A DNA stretch of 64,000 bases, taken from NCBI GenBank assembly GCA_963556495.2, contig OY747709.1:17998900-18062899 (forward strand), written 5' to 3'. How positions within the stretch are numbered: the first letter of the stretch is position 1; each line of letters opens with the position of its first letter. A program made the position numbers and the translations under genes. Below the pieces are notes generated by a model, which saw nothing but the letters and a program-made list of their open reading frames with translations, did not search any database and had not been told where the DNA came from. Of the stretch, positions 33,358 through 44,972 are shown piece after piece. The DNA comes from Valencia hispanica (taxonomy: Eukaryota > Chordata > Actinopteri > Cyprinodontiformes > Valenciidae).

Positions 33358-36307
33358 CTGCGGTCAGAAATTGAACATTTATATGGAAATTTATCCAGTG
33401 AGGAGGTTTAAGTCAGGACAAATGCTGTGCGAGGGCAGTGATTTAGAGAGCCTTATCTTTAAAAAACATTGTGCTCACAAACAACACCTACAGTTGCCTC
33501 AGTGGTCTGGCTGTTTACTCTCTACGTGAGCTATCTGGAGTACCTGAGAAATAAACGGTTTTCAGTCCTCACCCCTCAATTTTGGGCTGTTTGTTTTTCT
33601 GCAGATTTTGGAAAGATTTTTGCTTTTAAAGCCCTGTTAGCCGTTTTAGCTGATCACCTCTCCGGAAACAGCTCAGACTTGTCATTAAAGGATAATTTTT
33701 GGCTTTGAAAATTGATGCAACACCTATAAAAACTATTCTTCCAGAAAGTGGACCCACTCTGAGTTATTAATATATTACACTTAACCAAGAATGCCAACCA
33801 TTGTACAAAAAACATGTTAATGACAGTAATAGTTGCCTATAATGTACAAACTGTCTTCCCTGGTTTTATATTTTTCTAAGGCCGTGACTAGAGTTGAGGT
33901 AGGATTTTAATATTTGACTAAACCAATGTATAAAAGTACAGTTTTTTTATATTTAAGGATATGCTGAATAAGACTTTGGTGACGTTTAATAATCCATAAT
34001 ATTAATTTGTTCGTTTTGTATTTATTTCAATATGGATAATGTAGTTTGTGCTTTGACTTGAATGCACCATGGAGTTAAAACTGACTCAGAATCAGTGTAG
34101 AGAACAAAAATGTTGAAGAAATATGCTTTGACAGGAACCCCAGCTTGACACAACACATGCATTAACAACTAATGTGACCCATCCATTTCAAATATGTTTC
34201 ATGGTCATTTTACTCAATAGCTGCAAAAGCCATTTTTAAAAAATCAATTAATTATCATATCTGTCACTGGATCACCCCCAAAATCTAATCACTTGTTCCA
34301 GGTCCCACTGCAGATATTTCCTGAAAATGTAATCAAAATCCACCAACAACCTTTTGAGTTATGTTGCTAACAGGCAAACAGACAAACCCTGGTGAAAATA
34401 TAGCCTCGTTGGCAGAGGTAATTATCCTGGGCGTTGCTTTATATAAATTTGAGTTGTGCAACTTCAAAGTGGTATAAGTCAATTTATTAAAAGGTAAGTA
34501 AAAAAAGTAATGCCATCAAAAACGACTTAATTTATGCTAAACATTGACTCACTGTCAATATATGTGACACTGATATAAAGACAGTGGGTTTTTTTTTTAC
34601 AGTGCTCCAAAACAAAGAAACATGGAATTCAGAAAAAAGACAATCTTATAATCCTAGACGTCAACAGAATATATCGAGCCTCTCAGCAGGATGGAATATG
34701 ATCATGTGAAAGCAGAATGGAGGATTTTTTAATAACGTGAACTAGACCCACACACACGTGCACACGCACATGCACGCACACACACCTACACACACACACA
34801 CTTTTAGGGAGCCTTTCATAATTTCCCTGATCTTGGAGCTTACATAATATAATTGAGCATTTTAAGATGGCTTTATTTATGCAAGCACTGAGCAAAAGAG
34901 GTGTTATGGAAGGGAAAATCCCATCAGAAACCCCCGCCCAACAGCTCCCCACCCACCACACTCCTCCGTGTCCTTCAGCATATGTGGATTGATAACAAGC
35001 TGAAAAGTTCTGCTTGCGTTGCCGTGCCAGTGATTGCCGGGAGGAATTGGTTTGTTCCACAGCTCTTGTTGGCTTGCCAGCCTCACATCCTAACTGGCAG
35101 CCACAGAAGAGCTGCTGGGAGGTTGCTTCTCAGTTATCCTGCAGAGGGAAAACAGGACAACCGTTAAAGTGGAGGGAATACACATAAAGTGGGTTTCATT
35201 CCATGTGATTATTGCTCCATGTGAATTATTTAACAAAAATTTCTGATGGAGGCGGAGTATCTGAAACAAGTGACGGGAGATGAGGAAAAAATATAACTGT
35301 GCAAATCAAAGTCTGAGTGCTGAATGTTAAACATGAAATGTATTATTCATGACTAATCACTTCTGGCAGTGATTTCGTACTCACAAATTGCCAGTGGTGG
35401 GAATTGACAAACTCATGACAAAAGCAGTACAGTTTAGATGTAAATACTTCTATTAAGCCACCATCGCACATGAACTAAAGGTGAAGGAAACTGACTTGAC
35501 TTTTCCATTTACAGAGACTCAGCGGGGTCTGTTACGTCTCTCTGATTACACAAATTCCTTGTCTTCACACACAAAAAATGACAAACTTCAGATAAGACAC
35601 TGAATAACTTTGGCATATTTATTCCGGTTTCTGCTTGAATACACAACTTTCTATAATAACTTCTATCATCAAATGCTAAAGAAAGCATAATGACTGGGGG
35701 TGTAACAATACTTCCAGCTCCTTAGATGAGACAATTGATGATATAAGATAAGATTCTGGAAACATTTTGGCAAAACTAAGGATCCCCTTTCTCGTTTCTA
35801 CAAACAGTTCAAAAGTTTTCCAACATGTGTTTTTAAAAATCTGTATTCAGTGGAGAATGATCCATTCCCTGTTTGACTAATCCAGATTTTATGGTGTTTA
35901 TACTTATCTAATTCTAAATCAGTCGAAATGATAGAAAAAAAAGGTTTCATGTCTCAAACTGTATTCTAAAGGATTGTCCATTTCAGAGTTGATTAAGTCT
36001 CAGTATTTTAGATTTTGAACCAGACATCAAATCCATTCCAGACTCATCACAAAACTGTGAAATAACCATTTGGTAGGAAGCTACAAAGCAGATTCAAATT
36101 TCAGCGTTGTTAGTGGATAACAATTGGCCATCCATGGATTATTCATACTGAACAATCTTAAAGTGGTGGAGGTTACTTTAATCCTTTTGCAAACAAGGGT
36201 TGTTATTCAGCAACATTTTCCCAATTCTGTTTAAACTAATAGCAATTTGTTTCAAAATGTGGGTAAAGCAAAAAAATTATTATAATAGGTTTTGTTGCTC
36301 TACACAT
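33358..36307. other. Non-coding DNA with one CA-rich microsatellite
   Basis: No gene seen. A CA/CG-rich dinucleotide run lies at 34747-34801. Frames near 34900-35167 show no known domain. Otherwise unremarkable AT-rich sequence. Confidence 0.4.
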
Positions 36308-36590
36308 GCAGTGCCTATATAAAAAGATTTCACCCCCTTAGATGTTTTACCCTTTTTTTGCTTTTAAAAATTAATGAGCGAAAGAATTAGGCTTTTTTGC
36401 CAAAGAAATATACCAGACACCCTTTGATATCAAGCTGAATTCTACAAAATAATAACAAATAAATACAAATGGTCAACATAAAATAAGTGATTGTATAAAA
36501 TTCACCACCTTCAAGTCAGTCTGGACACTGCAATCTTACTCCATTCTTCCTTGCAGAAGTTCAAGTTTTGTCAGGTTGTGTGGGGGGCTG
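36308..36590 (-). mobile_element. Tc1-like terminal relic
   Basis: GTGCCTATATAAAAAG then TTTCACCCCCTTAGATG resembles the end of fish Tc1 elements that begin 'CAGTGCCTTGCAAAAG'. It continues with the antisense leader block CCATTCTTCCTTGCAGAAG. Similarity stops near 36575-36590, where a GC-rich sequence of another origin begins. Confidence 0.5.
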
Positions 36591-36976
36591 GGCCAGGGGG
36601 TGCCATGGCCACCCCTGGAACATTGCTGCCCAACCCACCGGCCCTCTCAGAGAAAACTGACACTCTCTTTTTAGAGATCCTATTGAGATCATACAAACCA
36701 TAGTCATCTTCAAACAAGACATAACTGCAGGAGGAGATTTTCCCAAGAGAACTGTGTTTTAATTGCAGGCATAAAGGCCTTGAATCCATGCAGTCCCACA
36801 TTTTGTGATAAAGATACAGTCTCTGCCTTTGCCTCACAACTGCAACTCTGTAGATCTAGAATATGAGTTACAATGGATTAAACGAATTCTAAGAAGAAAA
36901 CCAGTGGCTTGGAAATACCAAAGAGTTTGATGGAGCTCACAGTCTTCCTTAAGCCACAGTGAGGTTCTTGACACTG

Positions 36977-37198
36977 TTTAAAATGTGTAAACTAGCACTT
37001 GCATTACCTGAGGGCACTGCATCGTTTGAGCGCAGTTTTTCTGTGCTCAAGTTAATCAAACTCAGTTGAGAAACACCATGAGCAAGCAAGGGGTGCCTCA
37101 GCAACTTGGGTGTTTTGAGTATTGAATCAAAAAGAGCAAGAAGCATCAACCTCAACAGTTTTGTGGACATTTTTGCTAGAAGACATGGCAACAGGTGA
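36977..37198 (+). pseudogene. hAT transposase C-terminal (dimerisation) relic
   Basis: One frame from 36977 reads LALALPEGTASFERSFSVLK, two in-frame TGA stops, then CLSNLGVLSIESKRA and VDIFARRHGNR. This is the conserved hAT C-terminal dimerisation block (A-S-x-E-R-x-F-S, then L-S-N-L-x-x-L-S-I, then F-A-x-x-H). The rest of the transposase, including the RNase-H-like core, is not recognisable upstream. Possible GC-rich terminal regions are seen near 36580-36640 and 37390-37440, but no target duplication was found. Confidence 0.72.
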
Positions 37199-38010
37199 AT
37201 TGAATTGTTCTAAAATTCTGAAAAAAAGGTTCATTATTGAAATAACAGTTTGAAATTTTGTCTTTTTTCTGAAATGTTTGTTTCTTAAACTTGATGTGTT
37301 GGATTCATTTTGTTTTTTTTATGAAAAAAAGTGAAGGGGCATCCAATGCACAGTCACAGGCTAAACTCTACCTTGAGTTATCACAAGGAGGACCATTTTT
37401 GGTGTGGTCCCTGGCCACATCTGGCCTCCCCTCTGAATCTTTTCTAGGGGCATCACTGTTCTCATGACTCTAAAGGTAATCTGCAAGTATAAAAATAAAA
37501 TAGATTAAAATATTTCTTTTTTTTCATGGAACTAATTCTTCCTGAAAGGTGAGCAAAAAGTGTCTTTAGTGGCAGAAAGAAGTACTACACGAATTAACAC
37601 CATATTTGCAGTTGTTCAAATTTTGTGTATCTCTAAATTTCTCTTTATATCTGCTCCCATTTAAAGAAACCAATTTTACTTTAAGAAGAAAAAAATACAA
37701 AAAACTCGGAAATATTTTTATTTAGACTATTTTTTAACTTGCAGAAAACAAACATGAACTCTTAAATTTGAAGTCTTTGTTAAATAAAAAAAGTTTTTTC
37801 ACTTGCCTTTCAGGGCTTCCGCAGATGTTTTGGCACTGTAACAGCTTAGTTTCTCAGAGACCTGACTGACTAAACACTTTTTAAATCTTTTTATGCTGCA
37901 CTTAAGTGTTACCAAACACTATCATGCTCAATAAGTTAATGCCTTGCAACAAGGCTTGTTTTTCAGAATAACAGTACCTTATAAATAAAACAACAACCTT
38001 TAACCAGGTA
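37199..38010. other. AT-rich non-coding DNA
   Basis: Probably includes the 3' side of the hAT relic up to about 37450 (GTGGTCCCTGGCCACATC). Nothing else recognised. Confidence 0.35.
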
Positions 38011-38235
38011 TTAAGCATACCTTTCATTAAACCTCCATTTCTTTATATTTAAAAAAAATATTTTTAACTGGTTTGATGTAATATTCTAAACTTTAATGTC
38101 TTGTTTCCATTAGCTGAAAGCAGAAAATCATCATAATTTATTAAAAAAATAACGGCATTAAAACATCAGTCTGTGTAATTAATCAATATAATGCGTTTCA
38201 CTTGGTGAACTGAGTTACTAAAATCATCGTCAATC
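38011..38235 (+). repeat. Dispersed repeat, copy 1 (partner at 58321)
   Basis: Shares with 58321-58560 the block GTTTCCATTAGCTG, then AAGCAGAAAATCATCATAAT, then AGTCTGTG and AATTAATC, in the same order and spacing, plus weaker upstream similarity (CTTTCATTAA, TTTCTTTATA). Family unknown. Confidence 0.6.
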
Positions 38236-39149
38236 ATTTTTAATAATATTTCAATTTATTGAATGGCTCCATATATTACAGGCTTTAAGAGTCTAAATGC
38301 ATGGCATTTAAATAATTAGTTAACACTTAAGGCAGTTCCACTCAAAATGCATGTTGCATACAGTGATATTGGATAAAGATACATTTGCCATATATTGTGC
38401 AGCCCAACCAAGAAGCTGCATGTCTTGACTTATGTCTCCTATTTGACATAAGACAATTCAGCTTAATTTATCTATCTGCCAGTTCACAACAAATTCACGA
38501 TAAATTTCCTCACAAGGAACAGAACATGAACAGATTCAGAAATAATGTATCCAGTTCAGTCCAATCATATAGTGAGATATCGAGTCATTGACCTAAAGCA
38601 TTGTGTCCTCCTGAGGAACATGTACCATGGAAGGCCAAAAAAAACCCTCCAGCAGACCTCCATCATAATCTGGCTCAGTGGGAACCACAATCTGCCACGG
38701 CTGACTGGGAGCAGCCACATAAAACAGAAGCATTTCAGGAATATTTTCTGGGTTGAAGAAAAAGTACACATTGTTAATGGCCGCAGTAGTTCCATTAGTG
38801 ACTATAGAGAGAAACCCAGCTGAGATGAAAAAGGTAGTATATATTTTAATGGGTAGTAATACCTGCTCCTCCAAACAGATAGACAGAGCAAAGAGCATCA
38901 TCTATGGAGAGAGAAAATTACTGGTAACTTATTAGAGCAACTCACCCCCCTTCCAGAGTCTTACTCCACCCACATGTCCTGTTTGAAAAGTGCGCCAAAA
39001 GGAGGTGTTGCCTGCTGGACCAGCGAATGCGTGGGTGGGAGAGGACTGGGCGTGGTCTGTGCTGTGATTGACATGTTGACAGCAGCGCTGCTGCAGTGGC
39101 ACACACAGACATCAAGAATGATAAAAAGCAACCTGGGCGCCTTTGTCTC
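38236..39149. other. Unassigned; unknown repeat-like sequence from about 38580
   Basis: A minus-strand frame 38901-38593 of 102 codons has no domain I recognise. From about 38945 the sequence is moderately GC-rich (CAGCAGCGCTGCTGCAGTGG near 39081) and abuts element D. It could be the end of another element. Confidence 0.3.
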
Positions 39150-39581
39150 TTTAAGCAAACTAAGGATCCTACTTACGCACTTTTTGGACACAGAGGACGC
39201 TGACAGCGCAGCAGAAGAGATGGCAAAAATGTAAATGTAAGCCACAATTTCAAACTTGTAGAGCTTTGCACACACAGACACACAACCAGCAATCACCATC
39301 CCCACCCCCAACCCCGTCTCTGAACTGAGAATAAAAATGAGAATCTAAATGAAAATATCTTGCACATAAGAATTATATCACAGTATGCTCATATGTATTT
39401 ATATCTTCAGATTATATAGAAACTGCACTTATTGGTATATTAATTGTGTGAAGTATTAATACTGCAGCGTCTCCTGCATAATGCTGCACAATGGATGCTG
39501 GCACTCATTGAAGATCACGCCACTGGAAGCATCTGGATGGGGGACCCGATGTAGATTCCTTAAAGCAGTCCTTTTAGATCT

Positions 39582-40072
39582 AGAACCAGGAAAGTAGAGC
39601 ACATCACCCCAGTTCTAAAGTCCTTACACTGGCTCCCTGTAGCTCAGAGAATAGATTTCAAAATACTTTTGCTAGTTTATACATCATTGAATGGTTTAGC
39701 ACCAAAGTATGTTGAAGACCTGTTGTCACCTTACCAACCACCAAGACCACTCAGGTCCTCTAACTCTAGCCTACTAAACATCCTGAGACTCAAAACCAAA
39801 CATGGAGAAGCAGCTTTCAGTTTCTATGCTCTCCTTATATGGAACAGACTTCCTGACGAGTGTAGAGCTGCTGAAACTCTGAACTGCTTTCAGTCGAGAC
39901 TAAAAACCCATCTGTTTAAAATTGCCTTCGAGTAAATGATTACTGTCATATGTATCAAATGTGTTCATGCTCTCTTGCTTTATTGATCTTTCTCTTGCTT
40001 TATTGTGTATCATGTGTTGTGTGTGTTTATTGTGCATCATGTCTAATGTGTGTTTCATGCTAATTTGCTCGA
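39582..40072 (+). pseudogene. L2/Rex1-type LINE ORF2 C-terminus inside element D
   Basis: Frame 39669-39935 ends with FYALLIWNRLPDECRAAETL and FQSRLKTHLFKIAFE, the usual C-terminus of these LINEs. Upstream bases encode ITPVLKSLHWLPV. It starts abruptly at AGAACCAGGAAAG and ends before the normal LINE 3' terminus, so it is a fragment. It is related to the copy at 5640-6000. Confidence 0.78.
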
Positions 40073-40867
40073 ACCGCGGTGCACCCCGTCCCCCAGTCTT
40101 CTTTTTTATGTCAGCAACGCTGCTGCATCAACGCTGCTGCATCAACGCTGCGTCACTTGCAGCTCTTCCGTGTGTTTGTGACCCCAGATCAATATTTTGC
40201 AAGGATGATACTTTTTAAAAGTAGACTTAAAACACACCTTTTCTTTCAGGCTTTAAATATCTAGTTTTATTAGTTTTAATAATTTGCTTGTGTTAATCAT
40301 TTTGTTTGAATAAATTCCAATCTTATTGTTGCTACAAGAAGTAATCATATAGGCCTAACTGAAACTTTATTGTTGTTATTTTTTTTATCGCTTGTGCCGC
40401 TTTTGATATTACATTTCTAAATCTTTTTACTCTCTTCTTGTTTCACATTTTCTTTTTGCAACTGTATTTTTGTCTTTTAATGGGAAGCACTTTAGCTGCC
40501 TTTGACTGAGTAAATCGCTGAATGAGTGATTGATTGAAATAAAGCGGTTTTCCTTGCCTCTACGAGCCTCCAGCTGTCTCTGTGGAATTATTTTCTCTGC
40601 CTCTTAGTTGCCATGGTTACCCGTAAAACGCCCCATATTAGCTGGCTTAAGTAGATGCAGAATATTCACTACACACTTTGCATGGACCGTTTATGGGAGA
40701 AAGTGGGTGTGTAGGAGGCGGGGGATATGATCCAAAAACACCTCCGCATATTTCTAGGGAGAGTGGGATTTATAAAACGGAAAATGCGTGCAGCTGTGTG
40801 TAGCTACTCTAAGCTTGATAGATCGGAAACTTACTAGGTGTAAGTTAAAAAAAGTTCCTGAGCTTAA

Positions 40868-41583
40868 AGAGTAACTAAACCCCAAAACAACTTTTTTTTG
40901 CCTATAAACTGTATAAATGGGTATTTACCAATGCAATCTTTCAGTTTCTAGGGATTTTTTTACATTTTCGTGTAAACTTGTTTAATTCTACACTTTTTGG
41001 TCTAAAAACGTCTTAGTTCTGCTCTCTTAGGGTTGAACTGTGGCTACTGCATTTGAATTTTGTGATTGGTGGAGAGCGGTACATCTTTAAGTCACAGGCA
41101 TCGACTGAGTCACAGGCATGGTCTCACAGACACACCCCGTGGGTTTGGGTACAAAATCCTTTCTCTCAGACACACTCGCCCCGTGGCGAGTCTGGAGTTG
41201 GATTGCGTTTTTCAGGTTACAATTATTATCACATTAGCACTTAGTTAGCTAACGTACTGTTTTGAATGTTAGCCTATGTTAGCATTACCACTCAGAGACT
41301 GGACTCCTCCTGTCTCTCTCTGCCTCAGCAGCAGCGGCAGCGCCAGCCTCGGACAGCGCTGACTCATCGCAAAACTGCCAACGTCGCTTTGGTCACTGTC
41401 CATGTTTCAGTGTCAGATTAAGCGAGCTGTCACTTTCCTCCTGAACACACCCCCATGTCCCCCCTCTGCTTTTCCTCCACACTTGGCCATATCCTCCGTG
41501 CTTCCTGGCACCGCCCACTTTGTTGAATTTTTCAAATGTTGTCTGGGGGTGGGGTTATGATTTTCATGGGGTTCAGTTACACT
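40868..41583. mobile_element. TTAA-flanked MITE (piggyBac-like)
   Basis: TTAA stands at 40864-40867 and 41584-41587. Termini AGAGTAACTAAACCCC and, reverse-complemented, AGTGTAACTGAACCCC match at 14 of 16. Element A has the uninterrupted target GAGCTTAAGTATGG at about 4581-4594, with a single TTAA, so insertion and duplication are directly visible. 716 bases, no transposase frame. TTAA targets are typical of piggyBac; the superfamily call rests on that alone. Confidence 0.83.
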
Positions 41584-41775
41584 TTAAGTACGGTTTTAGT
41601 AATGAAAGTGTTATAAATGAGACCCCAGACGTGTAGACAGCCCTATTAGACACTCATTTATACAGTTTATCAGCAAAAATGTTGATTTGGGGGGAGCTCT
41701 TTAAGTAAACCTTATTATTCACCAGCCTGCCTTCTCCTTGTATTTGGGTCAGTTTTTACTATTTCCGGACATTTA

Positions 41776-43318
41776 CAGTGGGGAAAAAAAGTATTTAGCA
41801 TTAACGATTGTGCAAGTAGTCCCATTTAAAAAGATGAGGGATCTGTAATTTTCATCATAGGTACACTTCAACTGTGAGAGACAGAATGTAAAAAATTCAG
41901 GAAATCACATTGCATGATTTTTAAAGAATTTTTTTGTATATTGGTGCAGAAAAGTATTTAGCACCTGCAAACAAGCAAGGATTTTGGTCCTCACAGACCT
42001 GTTACTTCTTCTTTAAGAAGCTCGTCTATCCTTCACTTGTTACCTGTATTAATGGCTCCTATTTGAACTTGTTATCTTATAAAAGACACCTGTCCACACC
42101 ATCATCAGTCAGACTCCAGCCCCCACCATGGCAAATATCAGAGAGCGGTCCAAGGACACAAGGGACAAGATTGTACACCTGCACAAGACTGGGATGACCC
42201 GATCTACAATAGGCAAACAGGTAGGTGAGAAGAGATGAACTGTTGGAGAAATTATTACAAAATCAATAAATACAAGATCAATAACAGTCTACCTCGCCCT
42301 GGGGCTCAACTCGTGGGGTACAGATGATCTTGAGAACGGTGAGGAAACAACTCAGAACTACATGGGGGGAACCGGTCAATGACCTGAAGAGACCTGGGGC
42401 CACAGTAACAAAGGTTACTGTTAGTACCATATTATGTCGTTATAGATTAAAATCCTGCAGCGGTCTAAAGGTCCCCTGCTCAAGCCAGCATATGTCCAGG
42501 CCCATCTAAAGTTTACCTGAGACCATCTGGATGATCCAGAGGAGGATTGGGAGAATGTTATGTGGTCAAATGAGATCAAAATAGAACTCTTTGGTATAAC
42601 CCTCCTCGCCATGTTTGGAGGGAGAAGACAGCTGAGTTGCATCCCAAAAACACCATACCCACTGTGAACCATGGGGGTGGAAACATTATGCTTTAGGGCT
42701 GCGATCCTGCAAAGGGGACAGGATGACTGATTCGCATTAGGGAATGGAAGAATGGGGCCATGTATCATGATATTTTGGGCAAACACCTCCTTCCATCAGT
42801 GAGAGCATTAAAGATGAAACGTGGCTGGAACTTCCAGCATAACAATGATCCCAAACACACAGCAGGGGCAACGAAGGAGTGGCTATGTAAAACGCATTTC
42901 AAGGTTCTGGAGTGGCCTTGCCAGCCTCCAGACCTCAATCCAATAGAGAATCTATGAAGGGAGGTAAAAGTCTGTGTTGCCCAGAGACAGCTCCAAAACA
43001 TCCCAGCTCTAGAGAACATCTGCATGGAAGAATGGGCCAAAATACCAGCTACAGTGTGTGCAAACCTGGTGTAGACTTACAAGAAACGTTTGACCTCTGT
43101 CATTGCCAACCAAGGTTACATTACAATTACAAGTATTGAGGTGAACTTTTGTTATTGACCAAATACTTCTTTTCACAACATTATACAAATATATTTTAAA
43201 ACAATCATACAATCTGATTTCCTGTTTTTTTTTAATAAATTTTGTTCATTCTGTCACACAGTTGAAGTTTACCTATGATGAAAATTACAAACACTTTTTT
43301 AAAATTTAGATAACGCTG
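41776..43318 (+). mobile_element. Tc1-like transposon, nearly full length, inactive
   Basis: TA dinucleotides flank it at 41774-41775 and 43319-43320. The left end begins CAGTGGGG. Long inverted terminal regions are visible: GGTACACTTCAACTGTGAGA near 41861 and its counterpart CACAGTTGAAGTTTACC near 43257. Length about 1.54 kb is normal for Tc1. The single gene inside is broken. Confidence 0.85.
42128..43158 (+). pseudogene. Tc1 transposase, frameshifts and stops, first catalytic Asp changed
   Basis: Starts at ATG 42128 with the N-terminal DNA-binding region (RERSKDTRDKIVHLHKTG). The catalytic domain is spread over frames. The first acidic site normally reading W-S-D-E is W-S-N-E (Asn codon 42569-42571). 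The second is kept in NNDPKHT (Asp 42847-42849), and the third in PDLNPIE (Glu 42946-42948), directly followed by a TGA (42955-42957) in place of Trp. The end YKKRLTSVIANQGYI is present. It would have catalysed cut-and-paste at TA sites; several stops and the missing Asp rule out function. Confidence 0.85.
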
Positions 43319-43320
43319 TA

Positions 43321-43929
43321 AGTCAAGCTTTTAATGTTAATATGAACACATCAGATGAACCCAAACATTAAATACATGCAGTGTATTTAAAGGGAAAAGA
43401 AACACTCAAGACTTCCTGCTTGCAAAAAAAAATCTCTTTGATTCACTTGGTGTTCTACACATTCCGCTACGCCCTATGACAATGATGGAGAACCTTTAGA
43501 CTTTTAGACAATTAGACTTCATCATGTAGCACTGTACAGTATATGCTTTAAAAAATACCTATCTGGGCCCCATCTGTCATGATTTGAGTGTCTGATGTCA
43601 GTAATGTAAGTAGATTTTGGCAGGACTATGGGAGTGAATGAGCCCTGAGGATAAAAAAATCTATTTGCAGCTGTGTTGATAGAGGGAGTGTAAATGTGCG
43701 AAATCCCACGTCACTTAGCAGAAACGTGAAATGTTTTGTCTTCTAACAGTGTTACTAAAGAATGACAGCGATCATGCTGTGTGTTTATGGTTGGAAAAGG
43801 CGCTACCATTAATATAATAGGGTGAAAGCAAAGGTTTTATAGTATGCATCTGTTCTAGTCGAGTAGGTATTGGCACGTTAAGAACAACGAAGAGTTTTTA
43901 AACTTTATCATCCCGTGCAAAGACTAATA
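43321..43929. other. Non-coding DNA
   Basis: AT-rich, no repeat or gene recognised. Confidence 0.35.
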
Positions 43930-43937
43930 GATTAGTC

Positions 43938-44414
43938 CAGGGGTTGTCAACCTTTTGCAAGCTGGGCCCCCCCAAAGCTGGTTCATTGCAGCATTGCATC
44001 ACATCAGTCAGTTTAAGCATGGTACTATGAAAAACAATAAAGACCCGGACATTTTCATCAGTCAATAAATACCCCCGGATGCCCCGGACAGCGCATGAAA
44101 AGTGGGCATGTCTGGGGAAAAGAGGACGGTTGGTCACCCTAAATTGACAGCTCGTTTGCTGTGAACACAAACGGATCTCGAACCCAGGCAAAAGAGCGAT
44201 AATACTCTTTAAAGTACGTCGCAAATTTTTTTCTCATTGCTGACAGGTGCTCAGACGCTGATTGAAATAGAGAGGAGAAATCGTGTGACGTGCCTGCATC
44301 AGTGATAAAGTCTACAAGGCTGGGGAACATGTTGCAGTTCCTTCCACTGTTGCGGCCATGCCAGAGGTCTAGTTTTTGAGTGAGTGGGCGCGCCCCACCG
44401 GTTGAGAATTGCTG
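43938..44414 (-). mobile_element. Small hAT element with perfect 8-bp target duplication
   Basis: GATTAGTC lies at 43930-43937 and 44415-44422. Ends CAGGGGTTGTCAACC and GGTTGAGAATTGCTG are inverted hAT termini. 477 bases long. Inside is a minus-strand transposase fragment (next entry), so it is an internal-deletion derivative of a coding hAT. Confidence 0.88.
44139..44400 (-). pseudogene. hAT (ZBED/Charlie-type) transposase middle fragment
   Basis: Minus frame: LTQKLDLWHGRNSGRNCNMF followed by FPSLVDFI and FATYFKEYYRSF. This matches the segment of ZBED-type hAT transposases where a K-L-x-L-W block precedes N-C-x-x-F-P. No RNase-H acidic residues or C-terminal dimerisation block. Kept within the 477-base element. 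Confidence 0.65.
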
Positions 44415-44422
44415 GATTAGTC

Positions 44423-44836
44423 TGTTTATTTGTGTATTGCTCCCACTAAGAACCCGCTTGACATTCATAAAAAGGTGCTTATCTTTAAATGTCAGGCATA
44501 CACAGTGAAGACAGGGAGATTTAACCTTTTCATCTGGAAGAAAACTAAACAGTCATAACTAAACAATATATGACCTGGTTGACAAGGACATGGCGGCAAC
44601 CTTGGCTACGTTTCAACTAATCAAGAGCTTGATTTCACACTAGATTGTATGTATGGAACACCAAAACAGACAATACATTTTTGCTATTTAGTTTTTTTTA
44701 TCTTTTGTGGAGACGTTTAAAGAAAGATTAGGTGAAAAAACAATATCCTAAGCTATAAACATCCTGTAAAAAATATTCAGTCCATCAAAGGAAAACAAGT
44801 AAAGGCACAAAGTATGGAACAACAGCAAATCTTACT
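44423..44836. other. Non-coding DNA
   Basis: Nothing recognised. Confidence 0.35.
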
Positions 44837-44909
44837 TGTGGAGTTCCTTGGGGTTTTATTCTGGGGCCAATTTTACTTTCTATTTATATGTTGCCTTTAG
44901 GTTTATTTT
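44837..44909 (+). pseudogene. LINE reverse transcriptase relic
   Basis: Reads CGVPWGFILGPILLSIYMLP, the RT block usually C-G-V-P-Q-G-S-I-L-G-P-L-L-F in L2/Rex1 LINEs. About 24 codons; joins directly to a SINE-tail fragment. Confidence 0.65.
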
Positions 44910-44910
44910 C

Positions 44911-44972
44911 AGCCCTGTGATAGACTGACGACCTGTCCAGGTTGTACCCAGCCTCTCGCCCGATGACTGCTG
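44911..44972 (+). repeat. SINE tail fragment
   Basis: CCCTGTGATAGACTGACGAC then CTCTCGCCCGATGACTG, the same tail as at 300-447 and 45574-45937, without head or GATG end. Confidence 0.55.

Larger units (their letters stand above)
39150..41626 (+). mobile_element. Composite Harbinger element D with two foreign segments
   Basis: Matches element A from about 39150 (CTTACGCACTTTTTGGACACAGAGG) to the right terminus TTATAAATGAGACCCC ending 41626. The left inverted end is absent. Compared with A it contains a LINE ORF2 segment (39582-40072) that replaces about 50 bases at the nuclease relic, and a TTAA-flanked MITE (40868-41583). The LINE 3' end shared by the family lies at about 40095-40545. Confidence 0.8.

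Noticed and set aside
34747..34801. CA-rich run as a Z-DNA or regulatory site
   Set aside because: Ordinary imperfect microsatellite; nothing nearby supports a function.
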